This document shows, in pieces, positions 1 through 16,576 of a DNA stretch of 64,000 nt. The notes under the pieces are model-generated. The model was not told the origin of the DNA. It did no database searches and was given only the letters and a program-made list of their open reading frames with translations. Position 1 is the first letter of the stretch. Each line of letters starts with the position of its first letter. Both the position numbers and the translations under genes were made by a program. The stretch comes from Aporrectodea caliginosa (taxonomy: Eukaryota > Annelida > Clitellata > Crassiclitellata > Lumbricidae). Location: positions 530,001 through 594,000 of the forward strand of contig JACEVL010000469.1 in the NCBI GenBank assembly GCA_020284085.1. The letters are read 5' to 3'.

Positions 1-913
1 CCATTTGTCGGGGCCGTTTTGTCGGGGCCGATTTGTCCTGGGCCGTTCTGACGGGGTACCAAAATTCATATTGCTGCAGCTGTTTATATCATGGTCGGAT
101 GGAGGTGTTTTTCAGTCTAGAGCAAAAGAATGGTTCCTTCTAGAGATTAGCGTAAGAAAGGTCACGAATTCTAGATGCAATGGTATAATTAGAAGGTCAC
201 TGCGAATGAACATGTATAAGAGGTGTTATGAAGAACCTCGCATCTGCTATATGAACAGTTGTGACCTTCGTCGACTGCGCTGAGTACTTGCAATGGGGAC
301 TCCCAAAAGTTCTACGCCAGTTTGCTCATCCTCCTATCTGGAATGTTAATTTCAGTTCTCCTCCTCTTGCACTCTTCTCTGCTATTTCCACTGATGCCTC
401 TTCAAGGTATTCTATCCTGATTCTACTCATGCGTCACCATACGACCACCGTCATCAAAGATATCCACCTCAACATCATGGCGTTTGCTCTCTTGACCTCC
501 CAGTATAATAACCTGTCACCGGAACGGTCAAAATAACCTGTCAATTGCGGACTTAATTTGAAACAGCGCTTATCTGGTCTGGTCTCCCTGACGTGACTTT
601 TGTGTCGCCAAGAAATTTCGGAGATTTACATTACATTAAATTATATCGCATTGTAGTTCTTACAAGATTCTAAACTCAGAAAGGGCAGCACCTTAACAGT
701 GCTGCAAGGAAAATCCAGAAAAGAAGACGTTCATCATGGTGAAAGAGCTGGTGGAAATTCTAATAAGGAAACTCAGGAAAGGATGATTATAATGACGATG
801 ATAACGAAGACGATGACGATGGTGACAATGAAATGAAGGAGATGAATGATGATGCATGACTAAGCAAATCAGCCTATTTGGATAAAAGATAGAGAGAACT
901 TTTCGAAGCCTAC

Positions 914-1414
914 TAGGCATATTGGAATCAAGATGCTTCCACAAATGATTTGCTCTCCACTGACAGTGCTCTTCCTGTAGGGATATTTGATGCTATTATC
1001 GTCGCAGAAGAATCCTCTGTGATATGGCTTGACAGTAAAGGGGAGCACGATCGATGGAAGACACACTAGACAAAGAAGAACCATACCGGTAACTACAAGT
1101 TTGTCGCACATTTGTTTGCTAGCTTTATATCATATCGCTACTTATCGAAAAGGAATACATCGATGCCTCTGCGCGGTATTAAGCCTACATCAAAGGTTCA
1201 CGTGATAGGTATCTTCTGAAGCAACCACTGGCTGCAGCTAAGGAGACAAGATGTTCGAATATTCATAAGACAGTTATTTTAGACTAATAATTTTGCATAA
1301 TCGTACCTTAAGTGTCAAAATTAGACGACGAGAAACGAAATTATACAAATACCTACCCAAGACAGAACTCAGCGTGTCAAGTGCTATTGGCATTAGAAGC
1401 TTCAAATACGCCAT
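914..1414 (-). CDS. PLPP-D: phospholipid phosphatase, exons 1-2 only (cut by window edge)
   Basis: Two exons of a PAP2/LPP-family lipid phosphatase. Exon 1 is 1357-1414 (58 nt, start MAYLKLLMPIALDTL, donor GTAGGT). Exon 2 is 914-1065 (152 nt, acceptor CTAG, donor GTAGGC) and has the family signature [14 protein letters not shown] followed by YPY. Lengths and phases equal those of PLPP-A, B and C. Exons 3-6, which carry the catalytic motifs, would lie left of base 1, so activity cannot be judged. Relative to PLPP-A, exon 1 differs only at three synonymous sites, whereas about ten residues of exon 2 differ. The visible part has no stop or frameshift. It may be a working gene or a truncated duplicate. 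Confidence 0.8.
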
Positions 1415-1944
1415 TAGTAATTTATTCTGCTCGCGTTTGAGAAACGACGGCCTATGCGAAAACAATGATTTTCCACCGCCAGTTCCAATGTTAGATTTCT
1501 TTGCCATCTCACGCTCCAATCCACGGCCATTATATAGACGTCTGAACCTGCTGCTAGCATGTGTGATCAATAGGTGAAAATTTTCCTATAAGTCCTTTAG
1601 TCTCCTACTTGTGCAAATGCGGCCTAATTGTTTAGGAATTGACAGTTCAAAGAGATGTTACCAGGTTCATCTCTTTGTATACAGGCCCATTTCATTGAAT
1701 GCAGGTCGACTTTTTAAATAGGTCTTGAATTCATGTTTGGCAGTTTTCTTCTACCCGCTGTTGTTTTTCTGTGAGGTCAATGATCGGGAATTGTACCAAC
1801 CGGTGCAAAAACAATCTAAATCTGTTGGCCTACAAAAAAACAAATTGTGACAAGGATTCTGTTTCCGATAAGAATAAAAATAATAATCATCATCGTCATC
1901 ATAACCATACTGTGACCATAGTTCCCTTCACCATCATCAGTCCT

Positions 1945-2297
1945 TAAGTCTCATCTGGGTCTTGCTCCGAAGTACCTTCGCGATCTCATGCTTCGCCCAC
2001 TCTCTGCCACTTCGCTGCGTCCTCTCCGATCCTCTGATCGGCTTGACCTTTTGTTCCCCGTGTCAGGACTGCGATGGCTCAATCCAGATCCTTCGCCTGC
2101 ATAGGTCCTTCTCTGTGGAATGGACTTCCTCCACCGGTTCGCTCCGCCATCCTTTCTGGTAGTCTCTCCTCATCTTTTTCTAAACTAAAATCCTGCCTTT
2201 TCCCTCGGGTTACTCGCACTGGAAGCGCTTCTGAAAGGCTTTTGCTGTGAGAAGCGCTTTATAAATAGCCAAATACAATACAATACAATACAATAAT
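1945..2297 (+). mobile_element. LINE 3' end (CR1/L2-like tail) with AATAC repeat tail
   Basis: Plus-strand translation in broken frames reads like the C-terminal tail of a CR1/L2-type reverse transcriptase ORF: HLGLAPKYLRDL, then LRPLRSSDRLDLL, then a segment ending in WNRLP-like residues. It ends in GCGCTTTATAAATAGCC followed by AATACAATACAATAC. It is absent from the matching place in duplication unit 2, so it entered after, or was lost from, one unit. Heavily 5'-truncated and not coding. Confidence 0.65.
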
Positions 2298-2751
2298 CAG
2301 AAACAACAACACCGATGGAATGTAGTAAATGATTTATCGGTGCCTTTATATTAGCAACGTGAAACGTGATGGTAAGGCCTAGGTTACGCCCAGCTGAGAT
2401 AACCCAGGCCTATAAACAGTAGGGTCTACAAAGATCTGTGCCCGCTCGCAATGTCCTTGGACGTTGCATGCTGACGGCTACGCATAAGGAACCACTAATT
2501 CAAAATCCAGCAATGTGTACATGTTGACCTACGGTCACAGGGGCGCACTTTTGTTCTGTTACGCTTGATTTTGAAAGTCAGTGACCTATTGCTGTGATAG
2601 CGATAAACCAAAAGCCTACGGCTGTTTATTTCTATCCGCTTTGTTTGTCTTTGGTGAGGTCAATGATTGGGAATTGGACCAACCAGTGCAAAGACAATCT
2701 AAGTCTGTAGGCCTACAAACAAACAAATTGTGACAGCGATTTCTGATAACC

Positions 2752-2768
2752 ATCATCATCAGCAGCAG

Positions 2769-2858
<90 letters not shown>
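2752..2858. repeat. (ATC)n microsatellite
   Basis: About 33 ATC units following a few CAG/ATC interruptions. It sits at the position of a shorter ATC array in unit 2 (16153-16250). The apparent poly-Met/poly-His reading frames across it are artefacts of the repeat. Confidence 0.95.
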
Positions 2859-4584
2859 AGTCTCCTGCTTACACTCAGTGTCTAACATGACCCTATCGCA
2901 TCATCAACAAGGCTGGGAAACCACTGAGCGTATTACGTCGATAAATCGTAACCATTATTGAGAGAGGAAGAGGGACAAATAGAGTGGAAAGATGATACTG
3001 AAATTTTACACATGATACGTGCAAATTATGGCGAAGAAAGATTATTAAAAGTAAGATGAAATTAAAATATAGGCCTGCGTTTACGACTGTTTGTTAATCA
3101 GAGGTTTCGTCATGAATCAAAGGTCCTATTAAACAATAATCGTAGGATCTTCGTATAAAGCGTAACTAGACATTACCAAGGCATTGAACGAAGTAGGCCT
3201 ACCTCATGATAGACCGTAACCATTCACAAGCTTCGGGAGTTATGGGCTGACGAAAAAATGATTCCATAGCTGACTCTCAGTCCGAAGGAAAGTGGATATT
3301 AGGGGCAAATATTTCGGCAAGTTAAAAGGCGTTTTTAGGGGTATTATAGCGCCACTGCCACCTTTACTCTGAGCGAACCGGACTCCGTCAATTGTCACTT
3401 GGCTAATAATGCCACTGATTCAGATTACTGTGCTGCTAAAATTTGTGAGCAGCTATCTAAACTACTGCCAATCATGATAAGGTTCTGATGGAATTTGAAA
3501 TAGATAAGCTCTCATTAACTCCATAAATGATGAAATTTTATCGAAACTGGATGTACCGCCAGAACCATGGATTTCAACAACGAAAAGTCTCCGGGTCTCT
3601 TTGGACGGAGATCCATAATTTTTTGGCCCTGCTGTTATGAAATCTGGCCTATGCTGGTAAACTGATTAATTAGTCCAAATGCAAGTCCGCCAAGTTTACG
3701 GCCTACTTCCATTACGCTCAATTGAATGTCACCAGCATGTCTAAGGTCCCTGAACGTCTGGATCATCTTGATGGAGATCCTTAAATCTTTGGCCCTGCTG
3801 TTATGAAATTTGGCCTATGCTTATAAACTGATTAGGCCAAATGCAAGTCCACCAAGTTCACGGCCTACTTCCATTACTCTGAATTGAATGTCACCAGCGT
3901 GTTTAAGTTCCCTGAACCGACTTGCGTTGAGAATGTGGTTCGACAACAGTGAGGTAAAGTCCGCGGCAAAGCCTATAACCTCACTTCACCTCAGCTACAA
4001 CAAAGTCTGTTAATCTCGCCCACGCTGGTAAAACGATCAAGCTAAATGGACGTCCGCCAAGTTTTTGGCCATTTCCAATAAACTCATCCGAATCTGTCAT
4101 TGACAATGAAGACGACTGTGGAACAGTCTCGTTAGCAAACACTGCAATGGTTTCAGTACTTCTTATTCATGTTGCATACATCGTATTAATTAATATTTAT
4201 TTATTGTCCTTGATTATATTTTATTCTTGTTAGCCTACATCTTAAATGTCATAATAAGCAGTCCACGTAAAAATATTCAAAAGTTAGCTACTCCTCTCTT
4301 TGTGCAATCCGAGTTTTGAGAGAACATGGACTACCTCCTCTCACTTTGCATGAGGTGGCAATGGCAACCACTATGGCACACTTTATATATACCTCCCCCC
4401 AGGTGGATTGTTCCAGCGAAATTGACAAAGAAAAACTGGAACGTATGTTAAACGGAACCACCCCAGCCGTTGCGGACCTGTCTGAGGTCGCAGACGCTGG
4501 CCTGTTTTTTACTATCTGTTATGAACCATGCAAAGTCCTTCGGGGTATCTGCCCACTAGAGAGTGACATGGGGAGACAATCTCG

Positions 4585-4716
4585 TCCCCATCCCCGCCCC
4601 GCAAAAATTAAGTCTTCCCCATCCCCGCCCCATCCCCGCAGGGTTTGTTCCCATCCCCGCCCCATCCCCGCAGGTTTTCTCCCCATCCCCACCCCATCCC
4701 CGCAGGACGACATCGC
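4585..4716. repeat. C-rich tandem repeat (CCCCATCCCCGC-type)
   Basis: Degenerate 12-to-24-bp repeats of CCCCATCCCCGCCC with GCAGGTTT spacers. Present only in duplication unit 1. No gene recognised; a 142-codon frame crossing it is compositional. Confidence 0.8.
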
Positions 4717-4929
4717 ATTCCCCCCACAAGTTTACACCAATTAAAATTTAAAAATAACATATTTTAGCTTACAAAGCTATTTGTATTGCTGACTGCATTA
4801 GTCTGTCATTATCTTATCGACAGTTTGTATTAACCAAGTCTTGACCATTTCTGACTAGAAGGCTTCAGGAAATAAGAAAATCTCCTTATCAGTTCTCAAG
4901 TTCTTAACATCACCCGGGTTTCTTGCCGG

Positions 4930-5086
4930 TTCATTCCCCATTACCGCGGTATTACCGCGAGAGTAAACTCCATTACCGCGGTAATACCGCACTGGTTGTC
5001 CCCATTACCGCGGTATTACCGCAATTGTTGTCCCCATTACCGCGGGATTTACCGCGGTTACCGCGGTTTCCCCGCGGGGAAATTCC
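4930..5086. repeat. CpG-rich palindromic repeat (CATTACCGCGGTATTACCGC)
   Basis: At least four copies of CCATTACCGCGGTAATACCGC or its variants, each internally palindromic around CCGCGG and separated by about 20-30 nt. Ends in TTTCCCCGCGGGGAAA, a 16-bp perfect palindrome. Absent from unit 2, so this is an insertion. Function unknown. Confidence 0.85.
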
Positions 5087-5329
5087 CCATGTCACTCTCT
5101 ACTGCCCACCTTCAAGACAAAACAAATTTATAGACGACTTACGACTTAGAATGCTCATCTTCACCCTCCCCATCAAATATAAGCGTAATTACATCCCGCG
5201 AGTCTTATTCAAAGATGTATATTAAATTGACTAATAATTAATTATTCCATTAGCTAACTCTAGCTCGGCTAGAGTTAGTTACTTGTTGCCAGAAATGTCT
5301 AGTCGACCTGCAATTATAGTTCTGCATCG

Positions 5330-6950
5330 TTGTGGCATTCTGGTTGTACATTATGGTGACATTCTTATTTGTACATTATGGTGATATTCTTAGTTGTGTA
5401 TTATGGTGACATTCTTATATATATTTTGTACATTATGGGGACATTCTTAGTTGCACATTATGGTGACATTCTTAGTTGTACATTATAGTGACATTCTTAG
5501 TTATGTATTATGGTGACATTCCTATATATATTTTGTACATTATGGTGACATTCTTAGCTGTACATTATGGTGACATTCTTATTTGTACATTATGGTGATA
5601 TTCTTAGTTGTGTATTATGGTGACATTCTTATATATATTTTGTACATTATGGTGACATTCTTAGTTGTACATTATGGTGACATTCTTAGTTGTACATTAT
5701 AGTGACATTCTTAGTTGTGTATTATGGTGACATTCCATTATATATTTTGTACATTATGATGACATTCTTAGCTGTGCATTATGGTGACATTCTTATTTGT
5801 ACATTATGGTGATATTCTTAGTTGTGTATTATGGTGACATTCTTATATATTTTGTACATTATGGTGACATTCTTAGTTGTACATTATGGTGACATTCTTA
5901 GTTGTACATTATGGTGACATTCTTATTTGTACATTATCGCGACATTTTTAATTGTGTATTATGGTGACATTCTTAGTTGTACATTATGGTGATATTCTTA
6001 GTTGTGTATTATGGTGAAATTCTTAGTTGTGCATTATGGTGACATTCTTAGTTGTGCATTATGGTGACATTCTTAGTTGTGTATTATGGTGACATTCTTA
6101 GTTGTACATTATGGTGACATTCTTAGTTGTACATTATGGTGACATTCTTAGTTGTGTAGTATGGTGACATTTTTCTTATTTGTACATTATGGTGACATTC
6201 TTAGTTGTGTATTTGTGTATTATAATGACATTCTTAGTTGTACATTATGGTGACATTCTTAGTTGTGTACTATGGTGACATTCTTAGTTGTACATTATGG
6301 TGACTTTCTTAGTTGTACATTATGGTGACATGCTTAGTTGTACATTATGATGACATTCTAGGTTGTGTATTATGGTGACATTCTTAGTTGTACATTACGG
6401 TGACATTCCTAGTTGTACATAATGATGACATTCTTAGCTGTGTACTATGGTGACATTTTTCTTATTTGTACATTATGATGACATTCTTAGTTGTGTATTA
6501 TGATGACATTCTTAGTTGTACATTATGGTGACATTCCTATTTGTACATTATGGTGACATTCTTAGTTGTGTATTATGGTGACATTCTTAGTTGTACATTA
6601 TGGTGTCATTCTTTTTTGTACATTATGGTGACATGCTTAGTTGTACATTATGATGACATTCTAGGTTGTGTATTATGGTGACATTCTTAGTTGTACATTA
6701 TGGTGACATTCCTAGTTACATAATGATGACATTCTTACTATGGTGACATTTTTCTTATTTGTACATTATGATGACATTCTTATTTGTGTATTATGATGAC
6801 ATTCTTAGTTGTACATTATGGTGACATTCTTAGTTGTGTACTATGGTGACATTTGTTCTTATTTGTACTTTATGGTGACATTGTTATTTGTACATTATGG
6901 TGACTTTCTTATTTGTACATTATGGTTACATTCTTAGTTGTGTATTACAT
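5330..6950. repeat. 25-bp minisatellite, about 1.6 kb, ~65 copies
   Basis: Monomer ACATTATGGTGACATTCTTAGTTGT in AT-rich variants. In the first 550 bp an AT-rich spacer (TATATATATTTTGT) recurs about every 107 bp, giving a higher-order unit of four monomers plus spacer. Beyond about 5870 the order is irregular, with occasional short insertions such as TTTTCTTATT. No coding capacity. Confidence 0.97.
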
Positions 6951-7578
6951 GTATGGTGATGCTATGTGGATAACTTGCTTGGCCTTTTGCATAGTTAATA
7001 GTGAAATGGCATATAGGATTTTTTATTGGATTGTCGTCAAACGTGTTGTTGCCTCTTGTCTAGATGGGGGAATATGTTACATGTGGGCAAAGGGACTGCG
7101 CATGTGTCTTCAAAGATAGGATGGGATGTAACGTTGTAGGAGTAAGCGGGAGAAGCTCTGTGTATAAGCAGAGCCTGTGCGGAATGTGATTAGACTGGAA
7201 GTAGGGTTTGTCTGTTAGAGACCAGTCTAGTGTTGCTGTCTTCGCGATCTCCCACTGCTGACCATCATTTAGATTAGCTGGTGTCTTGGCGTGCCGCTGA
7301 CGAACTTTTGTTGTAGGCCCTATCGTGTTGTTTCGAAGACGTCGTGCTATATCGTTCTTGGACCGACTCGACTGTCTCTTGTTTCTTTTAATGGTCAGGT
7401 TACTCAGGTATATCGTTCGCTTATTAATAATAGCTTTATACTGCATCTTTTTGAATAAATCTGGTTAAATTCATGAACCTGTACCTATTCCGCGAGTCCA
7501 CTCTAGCATAACTGGTAATTATATATTTATACACATACATACATATATAATTATATTTATACACGCATAATTACTAAG
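6951..7578. other. Intergenic; possible solo-LTR-like segment
   Basis: No recognisable gene. The stretch 7074-7510 starts TGTTACATG and contains an AATAAA signal near 7454, features seen in LTRs. I found no clean TG...CA ends or flanking duplication. A 128-codon minus-strand frame (7060-7446) resembles no family I know and is probably chance. Confidence 0.35.
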
Positions 7579-8153
7579 TCTGAAAGTTTGTCCTTCTGTT
7601 TGTTTGACGGTCCTATCAAAGGCTCGCGAACGGAACACTCTGGCGATTAAAAAAAATTTAAAAACATTCTTGCGCGAATTTATAGGTCAACGCGACTATT
7701 TTCAACTCGCAATATTGAAGTGGTCACTTAGTCAAACACCTTAAAATCTAGGTCAAGCCCCGTAATCTCGCAACCAATCATGATGACCGCTGCTTTCAAA
7801 TCAGAAGTCAACATGGGCGAATTTTAGATGATTTTAAACCCATAGTGCAAATCAAGCGACGAGGATGGATTACCGTAGAGCTACTGTAACACGGAAGCAC
7901 ATTCGATGGGCGGCGGACATTAAATTCAAATGCGAAATGGCTCAGCCGCTTTGTCACAGGTCATTAGATTCAAATACACAGGCAAAGCAACTATTTCCAC
8001 CTCTAAATGTCGTTTCCATTCACATATATGGACATTTCAAATATTTGAACTCTTTCCTTTCTGCAAATGTAAGTAGGCCTAAGTAGCCTTTATTTGCTTC
8101 AGTTAAAATTACGCCTGGGATAAACCCGGGCGAAGTCGGGTACAAATACTAGT
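7579..8153 (+). mobile_element. Non-autonomous Helitron-like element
   Basis: The right end has a short hairpin (ACCCGGGCGAAGTCGGGT, 8124-8141) followed within a few bases by CTAGT (8149-8153), the classic Helitron 3' arrangement of a hairpin then CTRRT. The left end is placed at TCTGAAAGTTTGTCC, matching the TC start and the typical AAAGTTTGT subterminal word. Length about 575 bp. No Rep/helicase coding sequence, so it would depend on a partner element. The expected T after CTAGT is replaced by A, which weakens the exact boundary. Confidence 0.6.
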
Positions 8154-9414
8154 ATAATATTATATATATACATAATTATATATATACTGTGTACTCTATC
8201 ACAGATTATATAAATGCTCTCGATATTTAAAAAATTGATCAAATGAAAAATAGAGATTTGTGAATTTAGGCACCGAATTGCACACCATTTAGACGAAAAT
8301 CTGCTTTTTACAGTCACTGATTATGTCGTAATTCCGAATAACACGCACAGTCTACCAGATCACAAGGAAGTTATTATGGAAGTTCTACCCGCAGTAATAT
8401 ACGCACATTTTCAATTTATTGTATCCCATGTTCTGTCTGGAATAACATACCACCCCTCTATTTGCAAAATACCATCTGTAGGACAATTTAAAAGTCTGTG
8501 TGAGTCTATTTGAATTAACAAAACATTGAATGACAATTATAGTTTTTGCTAGTTAGCTATTTAGGGCTGGTTCATTTTCATTCTGTTGTGCTAACATTTT
8601 GTAAGACTATTAGACTATGTTAATCATTCGTCATTTCAAACCAATTTGTTGTCAACTAGGTGACCCTAAAAAGCGGGACGTCGGTTCCTTCTGTGTCTGA
8701 CCTTTGTATCTTTGAGGTACGTACAATTCTTTGCACACTGCATTATTATCATCTTCGGGACATTTACCTGATTACGACTTGGTTTTGCAGATTCATGTGC
8801 ATTAGACACCGGTACAATATAGCTTGCTAATAACATTAATTTAGGAAAGTCATATCAAGACAATTACTGTTATTATGTAATGCTTGTTTTATTAGGAGAA
8901 CACTAAATGAAATTAAACGAAAAATTTATTCCTCGGTTAATTGCCTAAAAATTCCATTTTATAGCTGGGTGTCGCAAATTCCTTCCTTCCTTCCTTCCAC
9001 TGTTTGTCTTGATATGAATTTACAAATTTAATGCTATTTCCTTCTTATCTAAAGTGGTTTCTATAATAACAATTTATTGACTCTGGAGTATTTAAAGCAG
9101 TTTTTTAATGCGCCAAAAAGTAAGCAACCTCTGTACAAATTTTCCATAACTGATTAAGTGGCCTACATTCTCAGTTAAGGCACATATTAACGAGATCATA
9201 CACTTTTGATTTAAAATTAGGCTGAGAATATGGTACCATTTCCAAACCGTCTTCATTTGTCCTAAATACTGGTTAACTATTTGGATGAAAACAGACCTTC
9301 TGAATAATATTTTCATTTATTCTCATGCACCATATCTTTAAAATGCGACGTCTCTGTTGAATCTCGATCTCGAATTTCAGCTAAATAACTGCTACAGCAA
9401 TGGTAATTGTAATG
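8154..9414. other. AT-rich intergenic sequence
   Basis: No gene, RNA or delimited element recognised. Contains AT dinucleotide runs just after 8154 and a short (TTCC)n run at 8983-8999. Confidence 0.6.
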
Positions 9415-9650
9415 GCAATTGCGAATTTATATAGCGCCACTTCCTTCAACAGAGACTCATCACTGAGTCATAAGAGGCGCTCCCGACCTAACACAATAAA
9501 ACCACGGTCGAACAAAATGGTCTTCAATGCATGCCTTTTATATAAGTGATCAGTACACGCCTGTAAATAACGCTCAAATAGCATGCAGTTACCTAGAATA
9601 AGACAAGTCACGTCCAGTAGCATTTCACCAAGCAATGTTAGATACATCAT
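9415..9650 (-). mobile_element. LINE 3' tail fragment
   Basis: On the minus strand a short reading frame runs into GGGAGCGCCTC and then GTGGCGCTATATAAATTC. The same tail occurs at 11160-11265. GAGCGC followed by GGCGCTATATAAAT marks the 3' end of a local LINE family. No intact coding sequence. Confidence 0.45.
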
Positions 9651-10004
9651 TATATAAGCACTTGCCAGATAAGTCCTCCTATTTCTCGCGAAATATGTAG
9701 GCCTATTGACCTCTACTCACAAGCAATCACAAACATAGCTACTGAACAACAAGTTTATATTATACTTTATATTATACAGTTAATGATGTTCAAGGGTCGA
9801 TGAATTCAGTCATTGACGGTACTGCGTGCAAGAGAATCGATGTCTACGTTCTCCTCTGTTCTGTTAACGAAGCATACGATATCAGGTTGTAAGCAGTGGA
9901 AACACATCTGGGCAGGACTTTAATGACCAGAATAATACATTCTAAAGCATTACTTCGACCATGCCCGAATCTGACAAAGTGAAACATTGTCTCAATGAAA
10001 CTTG

Positions 10005-10600
10005 TCTTCGTATTCTCATCTAAGCCATCGACATCTCTCTCCTCGACTACTGCAACGCTGTCCTATCCGGTCTCCCTTCAACGACACTACAACCTCTATC
10101 CTCAGTTCCACACTTGCCGCTCGCCTAATAAGGGATCTTGGTCCCATAGATCACATCACGCCTACACTGCAACAACTTCACTGACTTCCCATCCGCGCCC
10201 GTATCGCCTTCAAAATTTCCCTCTTGGTGTATCACATCCACTCCGAATTCCGAAACCTCTCCCTCATACATGGCATCCATGGTTACGTCATGTTCTGTTT
10301 CCAATACTAGAGGACTCCGATTGCCCACGCGTGGGGATTTTACCGTACTTGGCACAAACCGAAAGTTTGGAAATCGTGCTTTCTCTGTCTCAGGACCCAT
10401 CGAATGGAACAGTCTTCCAACCTCAGTTCGCAAGTGCACATCTGTTGCTTTCTCTGTCTCAGGACCCATAGAATGGAACAGTCTTCCAACCTCAGTTCGC
10501 AAGTGCACATTTGTTGCTCAATACAAAACAAAATTTAAAACTCATCTATTCACATTGCACTATGACTGGGAGTGTAGCGAACTGCGCTCTTGTGCTTTAA
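10005..10600 (+). mobile_element. CR1/L2-like LINE tail with in-frame 69-bp tandem duplication
   Basis: Broken frames read as the C-terminal part of a CR1/L2-type reverse transcriptase: DYCNAVLSGLPSTTLQPL, then FGNRAFSVSGPIEWNSLPTS, then TKFKTHLFTLHYDW. The module from FSVSGPIEW to RKCTSVA (23 codons, 69 bp) occurs twice in tandem at about 10378-10515 with very few differences. It lies just beyond the last exon of PLPP-A. Not functional: upstream frames are shifted and the polymerase core is missing. Confidence 0.8.
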
Positions 10601-10758
10601 ATTTTCATCTGTGTTGTATTGTATAATAATCGAATGAATTAAGGATAAATTAGAAACATCATCACATAATCCACACTCTGAGTCATGGAAATCTTAAATA
10701 CAGTTCTTTAGGCCTGCATCAAGACCGATGTTTCCTTTTTGGCATTGAATGACACCGG

Positions 10759-15691
<4,933 letters not shown>

Positions 15692-16152
15692 AGGGTCTAA
15701 GTAAGTTATTCTGCTCGCTTATAAGAAACGACGATCTATTTGAAGACAATGATTTTCCACCGCCAGTTCCAGTGCTAGACTTCTATGGTATCTTACGCTC
15801 CAATCCACGGCCTTATATAGACTTCAGAGCCTGCTGCTAGCATGTGTGATCAATAGGTGAAAAGTTCCTATAAGTCATTTAGTCCTTTACTTGTGCAAAT
15901 GCGGCCTAATTGCTAAGGAATTGACAGTTCTAAGAAAAGTTACCAGGCTCACCTCTTTGTAGGCCCATTTCATTGAATGTAGGCCGACTTTTTAAAAGTC
16001 TCTTGGATATAGGCTATGTTTGGCATTTTTCTTCGACCAACTTTTGTTTCTGTGTGAGCCAATGATCAGGAATTGGACAAACCAGAGCAAAAACAATCTA
16101 AATCTGTTGGCCTACAAACAAGTAAATTGTGACAGGGATTCTGTTTCTGATA

Positions 16153-16175
16153 ATCATCATCATCATCATCATCAT

Positions 16176-16225
<50 letters not shown>

Positions 16226-16250
16226 GTATCATCATAATCGTCATCATCAT
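16153..16250. repeat. (ATC)n microsatellite
   Basis: Interrupted CAT/ATC array, counterpart of 2752-2858 in unit 1. Confidence 0.95.
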
Positions 16251-16576
16251 ATTCACCTTCTTACACTCAGTGTCTAACACGACCCTATCGAATCATTAAC
16301 AGGGCTGGGAAACCTACGAGCGTATTACGTCGATAAATCGAGACCTTTATTGAGAGAGAAAGAGAGAAAAATTGAGTGGGAAGATGATACTAAAATTTTG
16401 CACATCATACTTGAAAACCATGGCGAGGAAAGATGGTTAAAATTAAGATGAAATTAAAATATAGGCCTGTGTTTACGACCTTTCGTTTATCAGAGGTTTC
16501 GTCTTGAACCAAAGGTCCGAATAAACAACAATCTTCGGATCTTCGTATAAAGCCTAACTAGACTTTGCCAGGGCAT

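Larger units (their letters stand above)
65..5275. repeat. Segmental duplication, unit 1 (contains PLPP-D exons 1-2)
   Basis: This block is collinear with 14400-18365. The shared sequence starts at the word TTCATATTGCTGCA and ends near the paired CTAACTCTAGCTCGGCT words. Both units carry a PLPP exon 2, an exon 1, a trinucleotide array and the same downstream anonymous sequence. Unit 1 has extra material: about 0.9 kb around 1900-2620, including a LINE tail, and about 0.5 kb of GC-rich repeats at 4570-5095. It also has a local ~180-bp tandem duplication at about 3580-3920. The first 65 bases, with repeats of TTGTCGGGGCCG, are not part of the shared block. Seen directly; which unit came first is not resolved. 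Confidence 0.85.

Noticed and set aside
2616..2888. Open frame with a long run of methionines
   Set aside because: Produced by the (ATC)n microsatellite; the same applies to 11669-11956, 11685-11948, 14097-14457, 16020-16280 and 56918-57154.
4316..4744. 142-codon plus-strand frame
   Set aside because: Its second half is the C-rich tandem repeat and the homologous stretch in unit 2 (from 17938) has a different frame with early stops.
5330..6950. Possible CRISPR-like array of regular repeats
   Set aside because: The monomers are contiguous without unique spacers and the context is animal DNA; it is a minisatellite. The 72-bp array at 41715-42660 is rejected for the same reason.
7060..7446. 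128-codon minus-strand frame / solo LTR
   Set aside because: No family recognised, no matched TG...CA ends and no target duplication found.
10125..10531. Minus-strand frames of 127 and 63 codons
   Set aside because: Antisense of the CR1/L2-like LINE tail; the repeated HLRTEVGRLFHSMGPETEKA unit is the 69-bp duplication read backwards.
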